From Streptomyces venezuelae ATCC 10712 (lineage in GTDB: Bacteria > Actinomycetota > Actinomycetes > Streptomycetales > Streptomycetaceae), in the NCBI RefSeq assembly GCF_008639165.1, contig NZ_CP029197.1, positions 4,902,001-4,966,000 on the forward strand: a stretch of DNA of 64,000 nucleotides, written 5' to 3'. A program made the translations under genes and the position numbers. Below, in pieces: positions 34,392-42,340 of the stretch (positions are counted from its first letter, which is position 1; every line of letters starts with the position of its first letter). Below the pieces are notes generated by a model. That model was not told where the DNA came from, did not search any database, and was given only the letters and a program-made list of their open reading frames with translations.

Positions 34392-35078
34392 ATGACGACC
34401 CCCGAGCCGACCCCCGAGCCCAGCCACGAGCCGAGCCGCGAGTCGACCCCCGAGCAGCCGGCCGCCGGTCCGCAGTCCCCCGACCGTGTCTTCCGGTCGC
34501 CGCTCGGGATCGCGAGCGGGGTGTTCCTGCTGGCCCTCGCGGCCCTGTTCGCCGGTGACATCATGATCCGGGGCGAGGGCCGCTCGCCCTGGCTCGCGCT
34601 GGCCGGTCTCGTCCTCGCCGTGCCGCTGATCGTGGCCTTCACGATCCGGCCCGCGGTGTACGCCAACGACGACCGGCTGCGGATCCGCAACCCGTTCCGG
34701 TCGATCACCCTGCCCTGGGCGACCGTCGCCGACGTCCGCGCCGGCTACTCCAGCGAGGTCCTCACCCGGGAGGGCGTGAAGTACCAGCTGTGGGCGGTGC
34801 CCGTCTCGCTGCGCCAGCGCAAGAAGGCGGCCCGCCGTGCCGCCCGCGCCTCGCAGGACGATCCGCACGGCCGTACCTCGGTGACCGCCGACGTCCGGGA
34901 CAGCGCCTCCCGTACCGCCCCGTCCGACCGGACCGTGGCCGATCTGCGGGAGCTCGCCGAGCGCCGCGCCGCGGCCCCCGGCTCGCAGGGCGAGGCGCGG
35001 GTGCGCTGGGCGTACGAGATCGTCGGCCCCGCGGTGGCCGGACTGCTGCTCCTGGTGATCCTGGTGGCCACGGGCTGA
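34392..35078 (+). CDS. PH domain-containing membrane protein
   Basis: The 228-residue protein has a Pro/Glu-rich N-terminus, two membrane helices (about 37-55 and 66-84), then a bacterial PH-like domain (YANDDRLRIRNPFRSITLPWATVADVRAGYSSEV) and a third helix at the C-terminus (IVGPAVAGLLLLVILVA). Such proteins are common in Streptomyces and have no known function. CAGAAT is 7 nt before the ATG, consistent with a leaderless message. Confidence 0.8.
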   Translation: MTTPEPTPEPSHEPSRESTPEQPAAGPQSPDRVFRSPLGIASGVFLLALAALFAGDIMIRGEGRSPWLALAGLVLAVPLIVAFTIRPAVYANDDRLRIRNPFRSITLPWATVADVRAGYSSEVLTREGVKYQLWAVPVSLRQRKKAARRAARASQDDPHGRTSVTADVRDSASRTAPSDRTVADLRELAERRAAAPGSQGEARVRWAYEIVGPAVAGLLLLVILVATG

Positions 35079-35366
35079 CCCGGCCCGAACGGACGGGTCG
35101 ACCCGCGCATCGCCGACCACGTCAACGGCCGCTTCGGCCGACCGCCGACGGGGCGGCCGCCGGCCGGCCCACCCTGGCGCGCGCCCCCGGCGCACGGCCG
35201 ACGGTCCACGTCACGTGGCATACGGGTTTCACCCGGACGGACGCGGGCCGGTACGGCGGCGGGGCCGCACGCAGGCCCGTACGGCGGCGGCGCCGGACGG
35301 AGTCCGTACGGCGAAGGGGCCGGTACGGGAATCCCGTACCGGCCCCTTCGGGGCTGCCCCGAAGGA
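35079..35366. other. Intergenic region between PH-domain gene and mutase gene
   Basis: No gene is seen in these 288 nt. The right part holds three GTACGGCGG-type repeats and ends in a strong terminator hairpin. The left part shows no feature beyond high GC and a CACGTCACGTGG motif near 35210. Confidence 0.6.
35312..35350. terminator. Bidirectional terminator after the PGM2-like gene
   Basis: A perfect inverted repeat of 19 bp per arm (CGAAGGGGCCGGTACGGGA and complement) around one central base. It is positioned to end the minus-strand mutase transcript and plus-strand transcripts. Confidence 0.85.
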
Positions 35367-37019
35367 TCAGAGACCCGCGGCCGCCGACAGGTCCCGCTTG
35401 ATCGCGACCAGCAGCTCGTGGGCCGTCGCCCGCGCCGGGGCCAGGTCCACCGCCGCGGCGACCGGCACCACGACCTCCAGGTAGCACTTGAGCTTGGGCT
35501 CCGTACCGCTCGGGCGGACGATCACCCGGGCCTTGTACGCGCCCTCCAGGTGGTAGCGCAGCCCGTCCGTCGGGGGCAGCGACTCGGTGCCCTTCGTCAG
35601 GTCCTCCGCCGAGACCACCGTCAGACCGGCCAGCGTCACCGGCGGCCGCTCGCGCAGCGCCGCCATGGCGTTCGCGATGACGCTCAGGTCCTCGACCCGC
35701 ACCGACAGCTGGTCCGTCGCGTGCAGCCCGTGCGCCACCGCCAGGTCGTCCAGCAGGTCGGTCAGCGACCGGCCCTGCTCCTTGAGCACCGACGCCAGCT
35801 CGGTCACGAGCAGCGCCGCCGTGATGCCGTCCTTGTCGCGGACGCCCTCCGGGTCGACGCAGTAGCCGAGCGCCTCCTCGTAGCCGTACCGCAGGCCATC
35901 GACGCGGGCGATCCACTTGAAGCCGGTCAGCGTCTCCTCGTACCCGACGCCCGCGGCCTCCGCGATCCGGCCGAGCAGCGAGGACGACACGATCGACTCG
36001 GCGAACACGCCCGTCGCGCCCTTGTGCACCAGGTGCGCGGCGAGCAGCGCGCCCACCTCGTCGCCGCGGAGCATCCGCCAGCCGCCCACGACCTCCGGGT
36101 CGGGCACGGCGACGGCGCAGCGGTCGGCGTCCGGGTCGTTGGCGATGACCAGGTCCGGGTCGACGGCCCGGGCGGCCTCGAAGGCCAGGTCCATGGCCCC
36201 CGGCTCCTCCGGGTTCGGGAACGCGACCGTCGGGAACGCCGGGTCCGGCTCCGCCTGCGCGGCGACCAGCGCGGGCGGCGGGAAGCCGGCCCGGGCGAAC
36301 GCGGCGGTCAGGACGTCCTTGCCGACGCCGTGCATGGCCGTGTAGACGGTCCGCGCGGTACGGGGGGAGCCGGGGGTCAGCACGGCGTCCGTGCGCTCCA
36401 GGTACGCGTCGAGGACCTCGTCTCCGAGGGTCTCCCAGCCGGTCTCCGGGCGCGGCACGTCGTGCAGCGAGCGGATCGCGGCGATCTCGGCGGCGATCTC
36501 CGCGTCGGCCGGCGGCACGATCTGCGAGCCGTCGCCCAGGTAGACCTTGTAGCCGTTGTCGCGCGGCGGGTTGTGGCTCGCGGTCACCTCGACACCGGCG
36601 ACGGCGCCCAGGTGCCTTATGGCGTACGCCAGGACGGGCGTCGGCAGTGGGCGGGGCAGGAGCGCCGCGCGCAGCCCGGCGCCGGTCATGACGGCGGCGG
36701 TGTCGCGGGCGAAGTCCGCGGACTTGTAGCGGGCGTCGTAGCCGATGACGACGAGCCCGCCGTCCTGGCCCTTGGCCTTGAGGTACGCGGCGAGTCCGGC
36801 GGCGGCCCGGATGACGACCGAACGGTTCATCCGCATGGGCCCGGCGCCCAGCTCCCCGCGCAGCCCGGCGGTGCCGAACTGCAGGGTGCCGGCGAACCGG
36901 GCGGCGAGCTCGCCGTTCGCGCCGGTCCTGATGAGCTCGTCGAGCTCCTCGCGGGTCTCGCTGTCGGGGTCCTCGGCGAGCCACGCCTGGGCCCGGGTGA
37001 GGAGGTCGTCCTGCGTCAC
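35367..37019 (-). CDS. Phospho-sugar mutase, PGM2-like; probable phosphopentomutase
   Basis: The 550-residue protein is an alpha-D-phosphohexomutase superfamily member with the catalytic phosphoserine loop EVTASHNPPRDNGYKVY, the metal-binding loop NDPDADRCA, the sugar-binding GDEVGALL region and the phosphate-binding RPSGTEPKLK. The TASHNPxxDNGYKVY form and the length match the PGM2 branch, whose human member acts mainly as phosphopentomutase. In this location, next to PNP and in a region with deoA and deoC, conversion of (deoxy)ribose 1-phosphate to 5-phosphate is the likely reaction; phosphomannomutase is the alternative. GTG start, with GAAAGG 7 nt upstream. No regulon palindrome is directly upstream. 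Confidence 0.88.
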   Translation of the reverse strand: MTQDDLLTRAQAWLAEDPDSETREELDELIRTGANGELAARFAGTLQFGTAGLRGELGAGPMRMNRSVVIRAAAGLAAYLKAKGQDGGLVVIGYDARYKSADFARDTAAVMTGAGLRAALLPRPLPTPVLAYAIRHLGAVAGVEVTASHNPPRDNGYKVYLGDGSQIVPPADAEIAAEIAAIRSLHDVPRPETGWETLGDEVLDAYLERTDAVLTPGSPRTARTVYTAMHGVGKDVLTAAFARAGFPPPALVAAQAEPDPAFPTVAFPNPEEPGAMDLAFEAARAVDPDLVIANDPDADRCAVAVPDPEVVGGWRMLRGDEVGALLAAHLVHKGATGVFAESIVSSSLLGRIAEAAGVGYEETLTGFKWIARVDGLRYGYEEALGYCVDPEGVRDKDGITAALLVTELASVLKEQGRSLTDLLDDLAVAHGLHATDQLSVRVEDLSVIANAMAALRERPPVTLAGLTVVSAEDLTKGTESLPPTDGLRYHLEGAYKARVIVRPSGTEPKLKCYLEVVVPVAAAVDLAPARATAHELLVAIKRDLSAAAGL

Positions 37020-37078
37020 GGTGTGCCTTTCGGGGTCGAGCGGGGGCGGTGCGGTGCGGTGCGGGTGGTGGGGTGCGG
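37020..37078. other. Leader region of the mutase gene
   Basis: This G-rich stretch contains four GGTGCGGTGCGG-type direct repeats and the ribosome binding site of the minus-strand mutase. No gene is seen; the large inverted repeat follows immediately. Confidence 0.5.
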
Positions 37079-37270
37079 GGTGCCGCTGCGCGGAGCCTTC
37101 CCCCACCCCGCCCCTTCCCGAAACCGGGGGCTCCGCCCCCGGACCCCCGCGCCTCAAACGCCGGCGGGGCTGAAAGATCAGCCCGTCCGGCGTTTGAGGA
37201 CCGGGGTCTGGGGCGGAGCCCCAGTTCGGGAAGGGGCGGGGTGGGGAAAGAGGCCCCGCGCAGCGGCACC
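37079..37270. repeat. 192-bp imperfect inverted repeat of the Streptomyces intergenic type
   Basis: Two arms of about 95 bp face each other around GGGCTGA-AAGA-TCAGCCC. Each carries, in order from the outside, GGTGCCGCTGCGCGG, CCCCACCCCGCCCCTTCCCG, GGGGCTCCGCCCC and CTCAAACGCCGG. These modules recur in many Streptomyces intergenic regions. The RNA from either strand would form a very long hairpin. It separates the mutase gene from PNP. Confidence 0.82.
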
Positions 37271-37375
37271 GACCCACCGGCGGTCGGGAGCACCCCGGCG
37301 GTCTGAGGCCGCCGCAGCGCCCCGAAGCCCGGGCGGCCCCCAGGGGCCGACCGGTGCGAGGGGCGCGGTAGGAAA

Positions 37376-38179
37376 TCAGATGCGGTCGAGAACCCGCGTC
37401 AGGAGCTCGCCCATCCGCGCCGCCGAGTCCCGCCCCGCCTGGAGGACCTCCTCGTGGTTCAGCGGCTCGCCCGAGAGCCCCGCCGCGAGGTTGGTGACCA
37501 GGGAGATGCCGAGGACCTCGGCGCCGGCCTCGCGGGCGGCGATGGCCTCGAGGACGGTGGACATGCCGACGAGGTCGCCGCCGAGCACGCGGACCATGTT
37601 GATCTCGGCCGGGGTCTCGTAGTGCGGGCCGGGGAACTGCACGTAGACGCCCTCTTCGAGGGTCTCGTCGATCTCCTTGCACAGCGCGCGCAGCCGCGGC
37701 GAGTACAGGTCGGTGAGGTCGACGAAGTTCGCGCCGACGATCGGCGAGGCGGCCGTCAGGTTGAGGTGGTCGCTGATGAGGACCGGCTGGCCGGGGCGCA
37801 TGCCCTCGCGCAGGCCGCCGCAGCCGTTGGTGAGGACGACGGTCTTGCAGCCGGCGGCGACGGCGGTGCGGACGCCGTGGGCGACGGACGCGACGCCGCG
37901 GCCCTCGTAGAAGTGGGTGCGGCCGAGGAAGACGAGGGCGCGCTTGGCGCCGATCTTGTACGAGCGGACCTTGCCGCCGTGGCCCTCGACGGCGGGCGGC
38001 GGGAAGCCGGGGAGTTCGGTGACCGGGAACTCGGCCTCGGGGGCGCCGAGCGCGTCGACGGCGGGCGCCCAGCCCGAGCCCATGACCAGGACGACGTCGT
38101 GGTTCTCGACTCCGGTCAGCTCGCGAAGACGTGCGGCAGCGGCCTCGGCGGCCTCGTACGGGGTGGCAGTTGCGTTCAC
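37376..38179 (-). CDS. Purine nucleoside phosphorylase (trimeric type)
   Basis: The 267-residue protein belongs to the human-type PNP/MTAP family: VLVMGSGWAP, GRTHFYEGRG, TNGCGGLREGMRPGQPVLISDHLNL, VQFPGPHYETPAEI and the base-binding SLVTNLAAGLS. It phosphorolyses inosine and guanosine and their deoxy forms, giving the base and (deoxy)ribose 1-phosphate. It follows adenosine deamination by Add. The GTG start is preceded by GCGAGAGAG. The operator palindrome lies about 80 nt upstream. The 192-bp inverted repeat lies between it and the mutase gene, so the two may not be fully co-transcribed. Confidence 0.92.
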   Translation of the reverse strand: MNATATPYEAAEAAAARLRELTGVENHDVVLVMGSGWAPAVDALGAPEAEFPVTELPGFPPPAVEGHGGKVRSYKIGAKRALVFLGRTHFYEGRGVASVAHGVRTAVAAGCKTVVLTNGCGGLREGMRPGQPVLISDHLNLTAASPIVGANFVDLTDLYSPRLRALCKEIDETLEEGVYVQFPGPHYETPAEINMVRVLGGDLVGMSTVLEAIAAREAGAEVLGISLVTNLAAGLSGEPLNHEEVLQAGRDSAARMGELLTRVLDRI

Positions 38180-38260
38180 TGACTCTCTCGCCTCGGGGAG
38201 GGGGGTCCGAGGCTGGCCCCGGACGGATTTGATACGCGCAGAAGCGTAGCCGGAGTTTGC

Positions 38261-38272
38261 CTACGCGCGTAG
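38261..38272. promoter_or_regulatory. Nucleoside-regulon operator, site 6 (PNP)
   Basis: CTACGCGCGTAG, a perfect palindrome. A second, looser pair of half sites (TACGC and GCGTA, 38233-38248) lies downstream towards the PNP start, near a -10-like TACGCT. Confidence 0.78.
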
Positions 38273-38355
38273 ATGACGATGCCGACGGACATGCGATCGT
38301 TGTCTTGTCGTTTCCGACGAATGCCGCACCCCCGTGTTCCTGTCGGCACGCACCG

Positions 38356-38793
38356 TCAGCAGGGGCGCTTGCGCAACTCCATCACGTAGTCGTGCGGCGC
38401 GCCCGCCGATTCGGCCGCGTCGGCGACCTCGCCCAGGTACCGGGCGGACGGCAGCCCGCCCTCGTACGCGTTGAGGACGTAGACCCAGGCGGGCTCCTCG
38501 CCGTCCAGGGTGTGCACCCGGACCCGCATCCGGCGGTAGATGTCGAGGCCGACGCCCTCCCAGCGGTCCATGGAGTCCTCGTCCATCGGCGCGATGTCGT
38601 ACAGCGCCACGAAGACCTGGGAGCGGGGGGCCTCCACGATCGTGGCCAGCGCTCCCTCCCAGCCCATCTGCTCGCCGCCGAAGGTGAGCCGCCAGCCGTT
38701 CAGCCAGCCGGTGCCGCGCAGCGGGGAGTGCGGTGCGCGGCGGCTCATCAGCCGTGCGTCGAGGTTGCCGGCGAAAGCGGCGTAGAGCGACAT
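38356..38793 (-). CDS. Gamma-glutamylcyclotransferase-like protein
   Basis: The 145-residue protein starts MSLYAAFAGNLDARLM, a variant of the YFAYGSNM substrate loop of the GGCT/AIG2 fold, and contains LNGWRLTFGG, ALYDIAP, DRWEGVG and VWVYVLNAYEG-type segments. The usual catalytic Glu of GGCT lies near ..MDEDSMDRWEG. The substrate is unknown. It is just upstream of the PNP operator region on the same strand. Homologues beside lpdA are common in Streptomyces. Confidence 0.8.
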   Translation of the reverse strand: MSLYAAFAGNLDARLMSRRAPHSPLRGTGWLNGWRLTFGGEQMGWEGALATIVEAPRSQVFVALYDIAPMDEDSMDRWEGVGLDIYRRMRVRVHTLDGEEPAWVYVLNAYEGGLPSARYLGEVADAAESAGAPHDYVMELRKRPC

Positions 38794-38910
38794 GGGACCG
38801 AGGGTACGGGAGGGGGCGGGGTGTCCGCCGAACTCCGGGGCGGGGTCGGGGGAGCCGTCCGCGGGGGCCCGCGCACCCCTTCGGTGGCCCCGGCGTGAGG
38901 CCGCGCCGGG

Positions 38911-38970
38911 CGTGCGGGACAATGGGGTACGCACTTGAAGCGTGCGGGACAATGGCGTACGCACTGCATC
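38911..38970 (+). repeat. Tandem 30-bp duplication upstream of the LpdA gene
   Basis: Two adjacent copies of a 30-bp unit beginning CGTGCGGGACAATGG (38911-38940 and 38941-38970). The first 25 bases differ at one position. Each has GACAAT, a plausible -10 element, and an inverted GCGTG...TACGC pair. Confidence 0.75.
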
Positions 38971-39022
38971 CCAGCGGGGGGACCCCCCGGCAGCAGAACG
39001 AGAGCGCGAGGCGTAGATCCCA

Positions 39023-40462
39023 GTGACCCGGATCGTGATCATCGGCGGCGGACCCGGCGGATACGAGGCGGCCCTGGTGGGCGCCCAACTCGGCGCGGAG
39101 GTGACCGTCGTCGACTGCGACGGCCTCGGCGGCGCGTCCGTCCTGACCGACTGCGTCCCCTCCAAGACCCTGATCGCCACGGCCGAGGTGATGACCACCT
39201 TCGACTCCTCGTACGAGGAGCTGGGCATCATCGTCGCGGACGACACCCCGCACGTGGAGCAGGCCGCCCGGGTCGTGGGCGTGGACCTCGGCAAGGTCAA
39301 CCGACGGGTGAAGCGCCTCGCGCTCGCCCAGTCGCACGACATCACCGCCTCCGTCACCCGGGCGGGTGCCCGGGTGCTGCGCGGCCGGGGCCGGCTCTCC
39401 GGCCGGCAGGCGATGGACGGCTCCCGCCAGGTGGTCGTCACGGCCGCCGACGGCTCGGAGGAGACGCTGACCGCGGACGCGGTGCTGATCGCGACCGGCG
39501 GCCACCCGCGCGAGGTGCCGGACGCCAAGCCGGACGGCGAGCGCATCCTGAACTGGACGCAGGTCTACGACCTGAAGGAGCTCCCCGAGGAGCTCATCGT
39601 GGTCGGTTCCGGTGTGACCGGCGCCGAGTTCGCCGGCGCCTACCAGGCGCTCGGCTCCCGGGTCACCCTCGTCTCGTCCCGCGACCGGGTGCTGCCGGGC
39701 GAGGACCCGGACGCCGCCGCGGTCCTCGAAGACGTCTTCCGCCGCCGCGGCATGAACGTCATGGCCCGCTCCCGCGCCGAGTCCGCCAAGCGGGTCGGCG
39801 ACCGGGTCGAGGTCACCCTCGCGGACGGCCGGGTCATCTCCGGCACGCACTGTCTGATGGCGGTCGGCGCGATTCCGAACTCGGCCGGAATGGGTCTGGA
39901 GGAGGCGGGGGTCAGGCTGAAGGACTCCGGTCACATCTGGACCGACAAGGTCTCCCGTACGACGGCTCCCGGCGTGTACGCGGCCGGCGACGTCACCGGT
40001 GTCTTCGCGCTCGCCTCGGTGGCGGCCATGCAGGGCCGCATCGCGATGTACCACTTCCTCGGCGACGCGGTGGCCCCGCTCAACCTGAAGACGGTCTCGT
40101 CGAACGTCTTCACCGACCCCGAGATCGCCACCGTCGGCTACACGCAGGCCGACGTGGACGCGGGCAAGATCGACGCCAAGGTCGTCAAGCTGCCGCTGCT
40201 GCGCAATCCGCGCGCGAAGATGCAGGGCATCCGGGACGGCTTCGTGAAGATCTTCTGCCGTCCGGGCACCGGCATCGTGGTCGGCGGCTGTGTGGTCGCG
40301 CCGAAGGCGAGCGAACTGATCCATCCGATCTCGATCGCGGTCGACAACAATCTGACGGTCGAACAGATCGCAAATGCTTTCACCGTGTACCCCTCCCTGT
40401 CGGGTTCGATCGCGGAAGTGGCACGTCAGTTGCACACCCGTAAGTCGGCGGGCGAGGCGTAG
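39023..40462 (+). CDS. NAD(P)H-quinone dehydrogenase, LpdA-like flavoprotein
   Basis: The 479-residue protein is a pyridine nucleotide-disulfide oxidoreductase with FAD motif VIIGGGPGGYEAAL, NAD motif VVGSGVTGAEFAG and a GDVTGVFALA flavin motif. The redox disulfide CxxxxC of lipoamide dehydrogenase is lost: the segment reads GGASVLTDCVPSK, with Ser in place of the first Cys. This matches M. tuberculosis LpdA (Rv3303c), a quinone reductase rather than a lipoamide dehydrogenase. It is cytoplasmic, FAD-bound, probably involved in redox balance. The GTG start lacks a good ribosome binding site. Confidence 0.87.
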   Translation: MTRIVIIGGGPGGYEAALVGAQLGAEVTVVDCDGLGGASVLTDCVPSKTLIATAEVMTTFDSSYEELGIIVADDTPHVEQAARVVGVDLGKVNRRVKRLALAQSHDITASVTRAGARVLRGRGRLSGRQAMDGSRQVVVTAADGSEETLTADAVLIATGGHPREVPDAKPDGERILNWTQVYDLKELPEELIVVGSGVTGAEFAGAYQALGSRVTLVSSRDRVLPGEDPDAAAVLEDVFRRRGMNVMARSRAESAKRVGDRVEVTLADGRVISGTHCLMAVGAIPNSAGMGLEEAGVRLKDSGHIWTDKVSRTTAPGVYAAGDVTGVFALASVAAMQGRIAMYHFLGDAVAPLNLKTVSSNVFTDPEIATVGYTQADVDAGKIDAKVVKLPLLRNPRAKMQGIRDGFVKIFCRPGTGIVVGGCVVAPKASELIHPISIAVDNNLTVEQIANAFTVYPSLSGSIAEVARQLHTRKSAGEA

Positions 40463-40537
40463 CACCTCACGCCGGTCGGGACGCGGACGGCCCCCGCCTG
40501 CGGGAACGGTTCGCCGACTCGGACAACCCCCGGCAAG

Positions 40538-40601
40538 CCAGGGCATAGCCCTGGCCTGGTACGGATCAACGGCGGGGCCTCCCATACCACTTGGAGGCCC
40601 C
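40538..40601 (+). terminator. Two hairpins after the LpdA gene
   Basis: CCAGGGC-ATA-GCCCTGG at 40538-40554 and GGGGCCTCC...GGAGGCCCC at 40574-40601, the second followed by GTCTGTGTG. The second is the likely terminator. Confidence 0.75.
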
Positions 40602-40630
40602 GTCTGTGTGCATCTTCTGCAATTCGGCGC

Positions 40631-40647
40631 ATAGTGCTGAAAACTAT
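40631..40647. promoter_or_regulatory. Candidate operator in the DeoR-family gene promoter
   Basis: ATAGT-GCTGAAA-ACTAT, a 5-bp inverted repeat overlapping the expected -35 position of the regulator gene (TACTGT -10 at 40661-40666). Autoregulation is possible. Confidence 0.45.
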
Positions 40648-40673
40648 CGGCCGGTCACGTTACTGTCAGTTTC

Positions 40674-41636
40674 GTGTTCGCTGCAGAACGTCGCCAGTTG
40701 ATCCTCGAAATGGTGCGAGCCAATGGGGCCGTGTCGCTCCGCGAGCTCGCCCGCGTCGTCCAGACCTCTGAAGTGACCGTACGGAGAGACGTACGGGCCC
40801 TTGAGGCAGAAGGACTCCTCGACCGCCGCCACGGCGGTGCGGTGTTGCCGGGCGGATTCACGCGAGAATCCGGCTTCCCGCAGAAATCCCATCTCGCGAC
40901 CGCGGAGAAGACGGCCATCGCCGACGTCGCCGCGAGCCTCGTCGAAGAAGGCGAGGCCATCGTCGTCGGCGCCGGGACCACCACGCAGGAGCTGGCGCGC
41001 CGGCTCGCCCGCGTGCCCGGCCTGACCGTGGTCACCAACTCCCTGCTGGTCGCCCAGGCCCTCGCCCACGCCAACCGGGTCGAGGTCGTCATGACCGGGG
41101 GCACCCTGCGCGGCTCCAACTACGCCCTGGTGGGCAGCGGTGCCGAGCAGTCCCTCCAGGGTCTGCGGGTCTCCCGCGCCTTCCTCTCCGGGAGCGGGCT
41201 GACCGCCGAGCGCGGCCTGTCCACGTCCAACATGCTCTCCGCGAGCGTGGACCGGGCGCTGGTCCAGGCGGCGGCGGAGGTCGTGGTCCTCGCCGACCAC
41301 ACCAAGCTCGGCTCCGACACCATGTTCCAGACGGTGCCCACGGACGTCATCACCCGCCTGGTGACCGACGAGCCGCCCGCCCACGACGACCGGGCCGCCA
41401 CCGAACTCCAGGCCCTCGCCGACCAGGGCGTGCAGATCGCCGTCGCCGGTACGGGCTCCGCCGCCGGCCCCACCGGCGGTGAGCAGGTCCCCCCGGGCGC
41501 CCGGCCCCGCCGTGACATGCCGCTCCCGGTCCAGCGCGGCCGGATGGCGGCCGGTCAGTTCCGGGGACCGGGCGGAGGGATGACGGCCGAGACGCTGGAG
41601 CGCACGGCTCGGGTCGCGGACATGCGCCGCCGCTGA
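40674..41636 (+). CDS. DeoR/GlpR family transcriptional regulator
   Basis: The 320-residue protein has an N-terminal DeoR HTH (RRQLILEMVRANGAVSLRELARVVQTSEVTVRRDVRALEAEGLLDRRHGGAVL) and a sugar-phosphate-sensing domain with GAGTTTQELARRL and VVLADHTKLGS. The last 60 residues are a Gly/Pro/Arg-rich tail not found in typical 250-residue DeoR proteins. GTG 40674 is 7 nt after TACTGT, consistent with a leaderless transcript. As a pentose- or deoxyribose-phosphate sensor it is the best local candidate for the nucleoside regulon, but nothing directly shows this. Confidence 0.88.
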   Translation: MFAAERRQLILEMVRANGAVSLRELARVVQTSEVTVRRDVRALEAEGLLDRRHGGAVLPGGFTRESGFPQKSHLATAEKTAIADVAASLVEEGEAIVVGAGTTTQELARRLARVPGLTVVTNSLLVAQALAHANRVEVVMTGGTLRGSNYALVGSGAEQSLQGLRVSRAFLSGSGLTAERGLSTSNMLSASVDRALVQAAAEVVVLADHTKLGSDTMFQTVPTDVITRLVTDEPPAHDDRAATELQALADQGVQIAVAGTGSAAGPTGGEQVPPGARPRRDMPLPVQRGRMAAGQFRGPGGGMTAETLERTARVADMRRR

Positions 41637-41705
41637 GGTCGGAGGGGCCCTCCCCCAGGGGTCCCGCGCGCGGCCGCACAGGGGCGGGGTCCCCGCGCCC
41701 GTGTC

Positions 41706-42251
41706 TCAGTCCTTGATTCCCCGGAGCGTCAGCGCCAGCAGACGGTCCGCCAACTCCTCGTCCTCCGGGCACTGTTCCGCCGCCAGCGCGATCGCGTTGG
41801 TCAGCTGCATCAGATCGCCGATCGACACGTCGGCGCGCACCTGACCCGCCTCCCGGGCGCGCCCGAGCAGCCGCTCGCCCGCCGCGCGCAGCGGCTCACT
41901 GCACTGGGCGAGCGCCGAACTCCGGTCGTACGAGGCCGACATCAGCGCGTGTGCGAGCCCCCGGTACTCGCCCGCGTGGGCGACCAGGGCCCGCAGCCAC
42001 TCCACCAGGGCCCGGCACGGCTCCGCCGCCTCGGCCAACTCGCCCGAGCGGTCCAGGAGTTCGGTGAGGGCCTCCTGGAAGACGGCGTTGAGCAGCTCGG
42101 CCCGGGTGGGGAAGTGCCGGTAGAGGGTGCCGATGCCCACGCCCGCGCGGCGGGCGATCTCCTCCAGGGGCGCGTCGGCGCCCTGGGCGGCGAAGGTGGC
42201 ACGGGCTTCGGTGAGCAGCCGCTCGTGGTTGCGTCGTGCGTCGGCTCGCAT
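41706..42251 (-). CDS. TetR family transcriptional regulator
   Basis: The 181-residue protein has a TetR HTH (RRNHERLLTEARATFAAQGADAPLEEIARRAGVGIGTLYRHFPTRAELLNAVF) and a SbtR-like C-terminal ligand domain. Targets are unknown. It is encoded downstream of the acyl-CoA carboxylase gene on the same strand, with a terminator between them. Confidence 0.87.
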   Translation of the reverse strand: MRADARRNHERLLTEARATFAAQGADAPLEEIARRAGVGIGTLYRHFPTRAELLNAVFQEALTELLDRSGELAEAAEPCRALVEWLRALVAHAGEYRGLAHALMSASYDRSSALAQCSEPLRAAGERLLGRAREAGQVRADVSIGDLMQLTNAIALAAEQCPEDEELADRLLALTLRGIKD

Positions 42252-42275
42252 GGCGGGGAATCCCTCCTCCCTCGA

Positions 42276-42311
42276 CGAAGGGCCCGCAGGCGGTCGCCTG
42301 CGGGCCCTTCG
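42276..42311 (-). terminator. Terminator after the acyl-CoA carboxylase gene
   Basis: CGAAGGGCCCGCAGGCG and its complement form a 17-bp perfect stem around a 2-nt centre, 29 nt after the carboxylase stop. Confidence 0.82.
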
Positions 42312-42340
42312 TACCGTACTCGGCTCGGGTGGTCGCCGGG

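Noticed and set aside
35122..35366. Coding region in the gap between the PH-domain gene and the mutase
   Set aside because: Frames there are repetitive GTACGGCGG-type translations with no domain and end in a terminator.
38233..38248. TACGC...GCGTA pair before PNP as a seventh regulon operator
   Set aside because: The half sites are 6 nt apart rather than continuous as in the other sites; it may be an auxiliary half site only.
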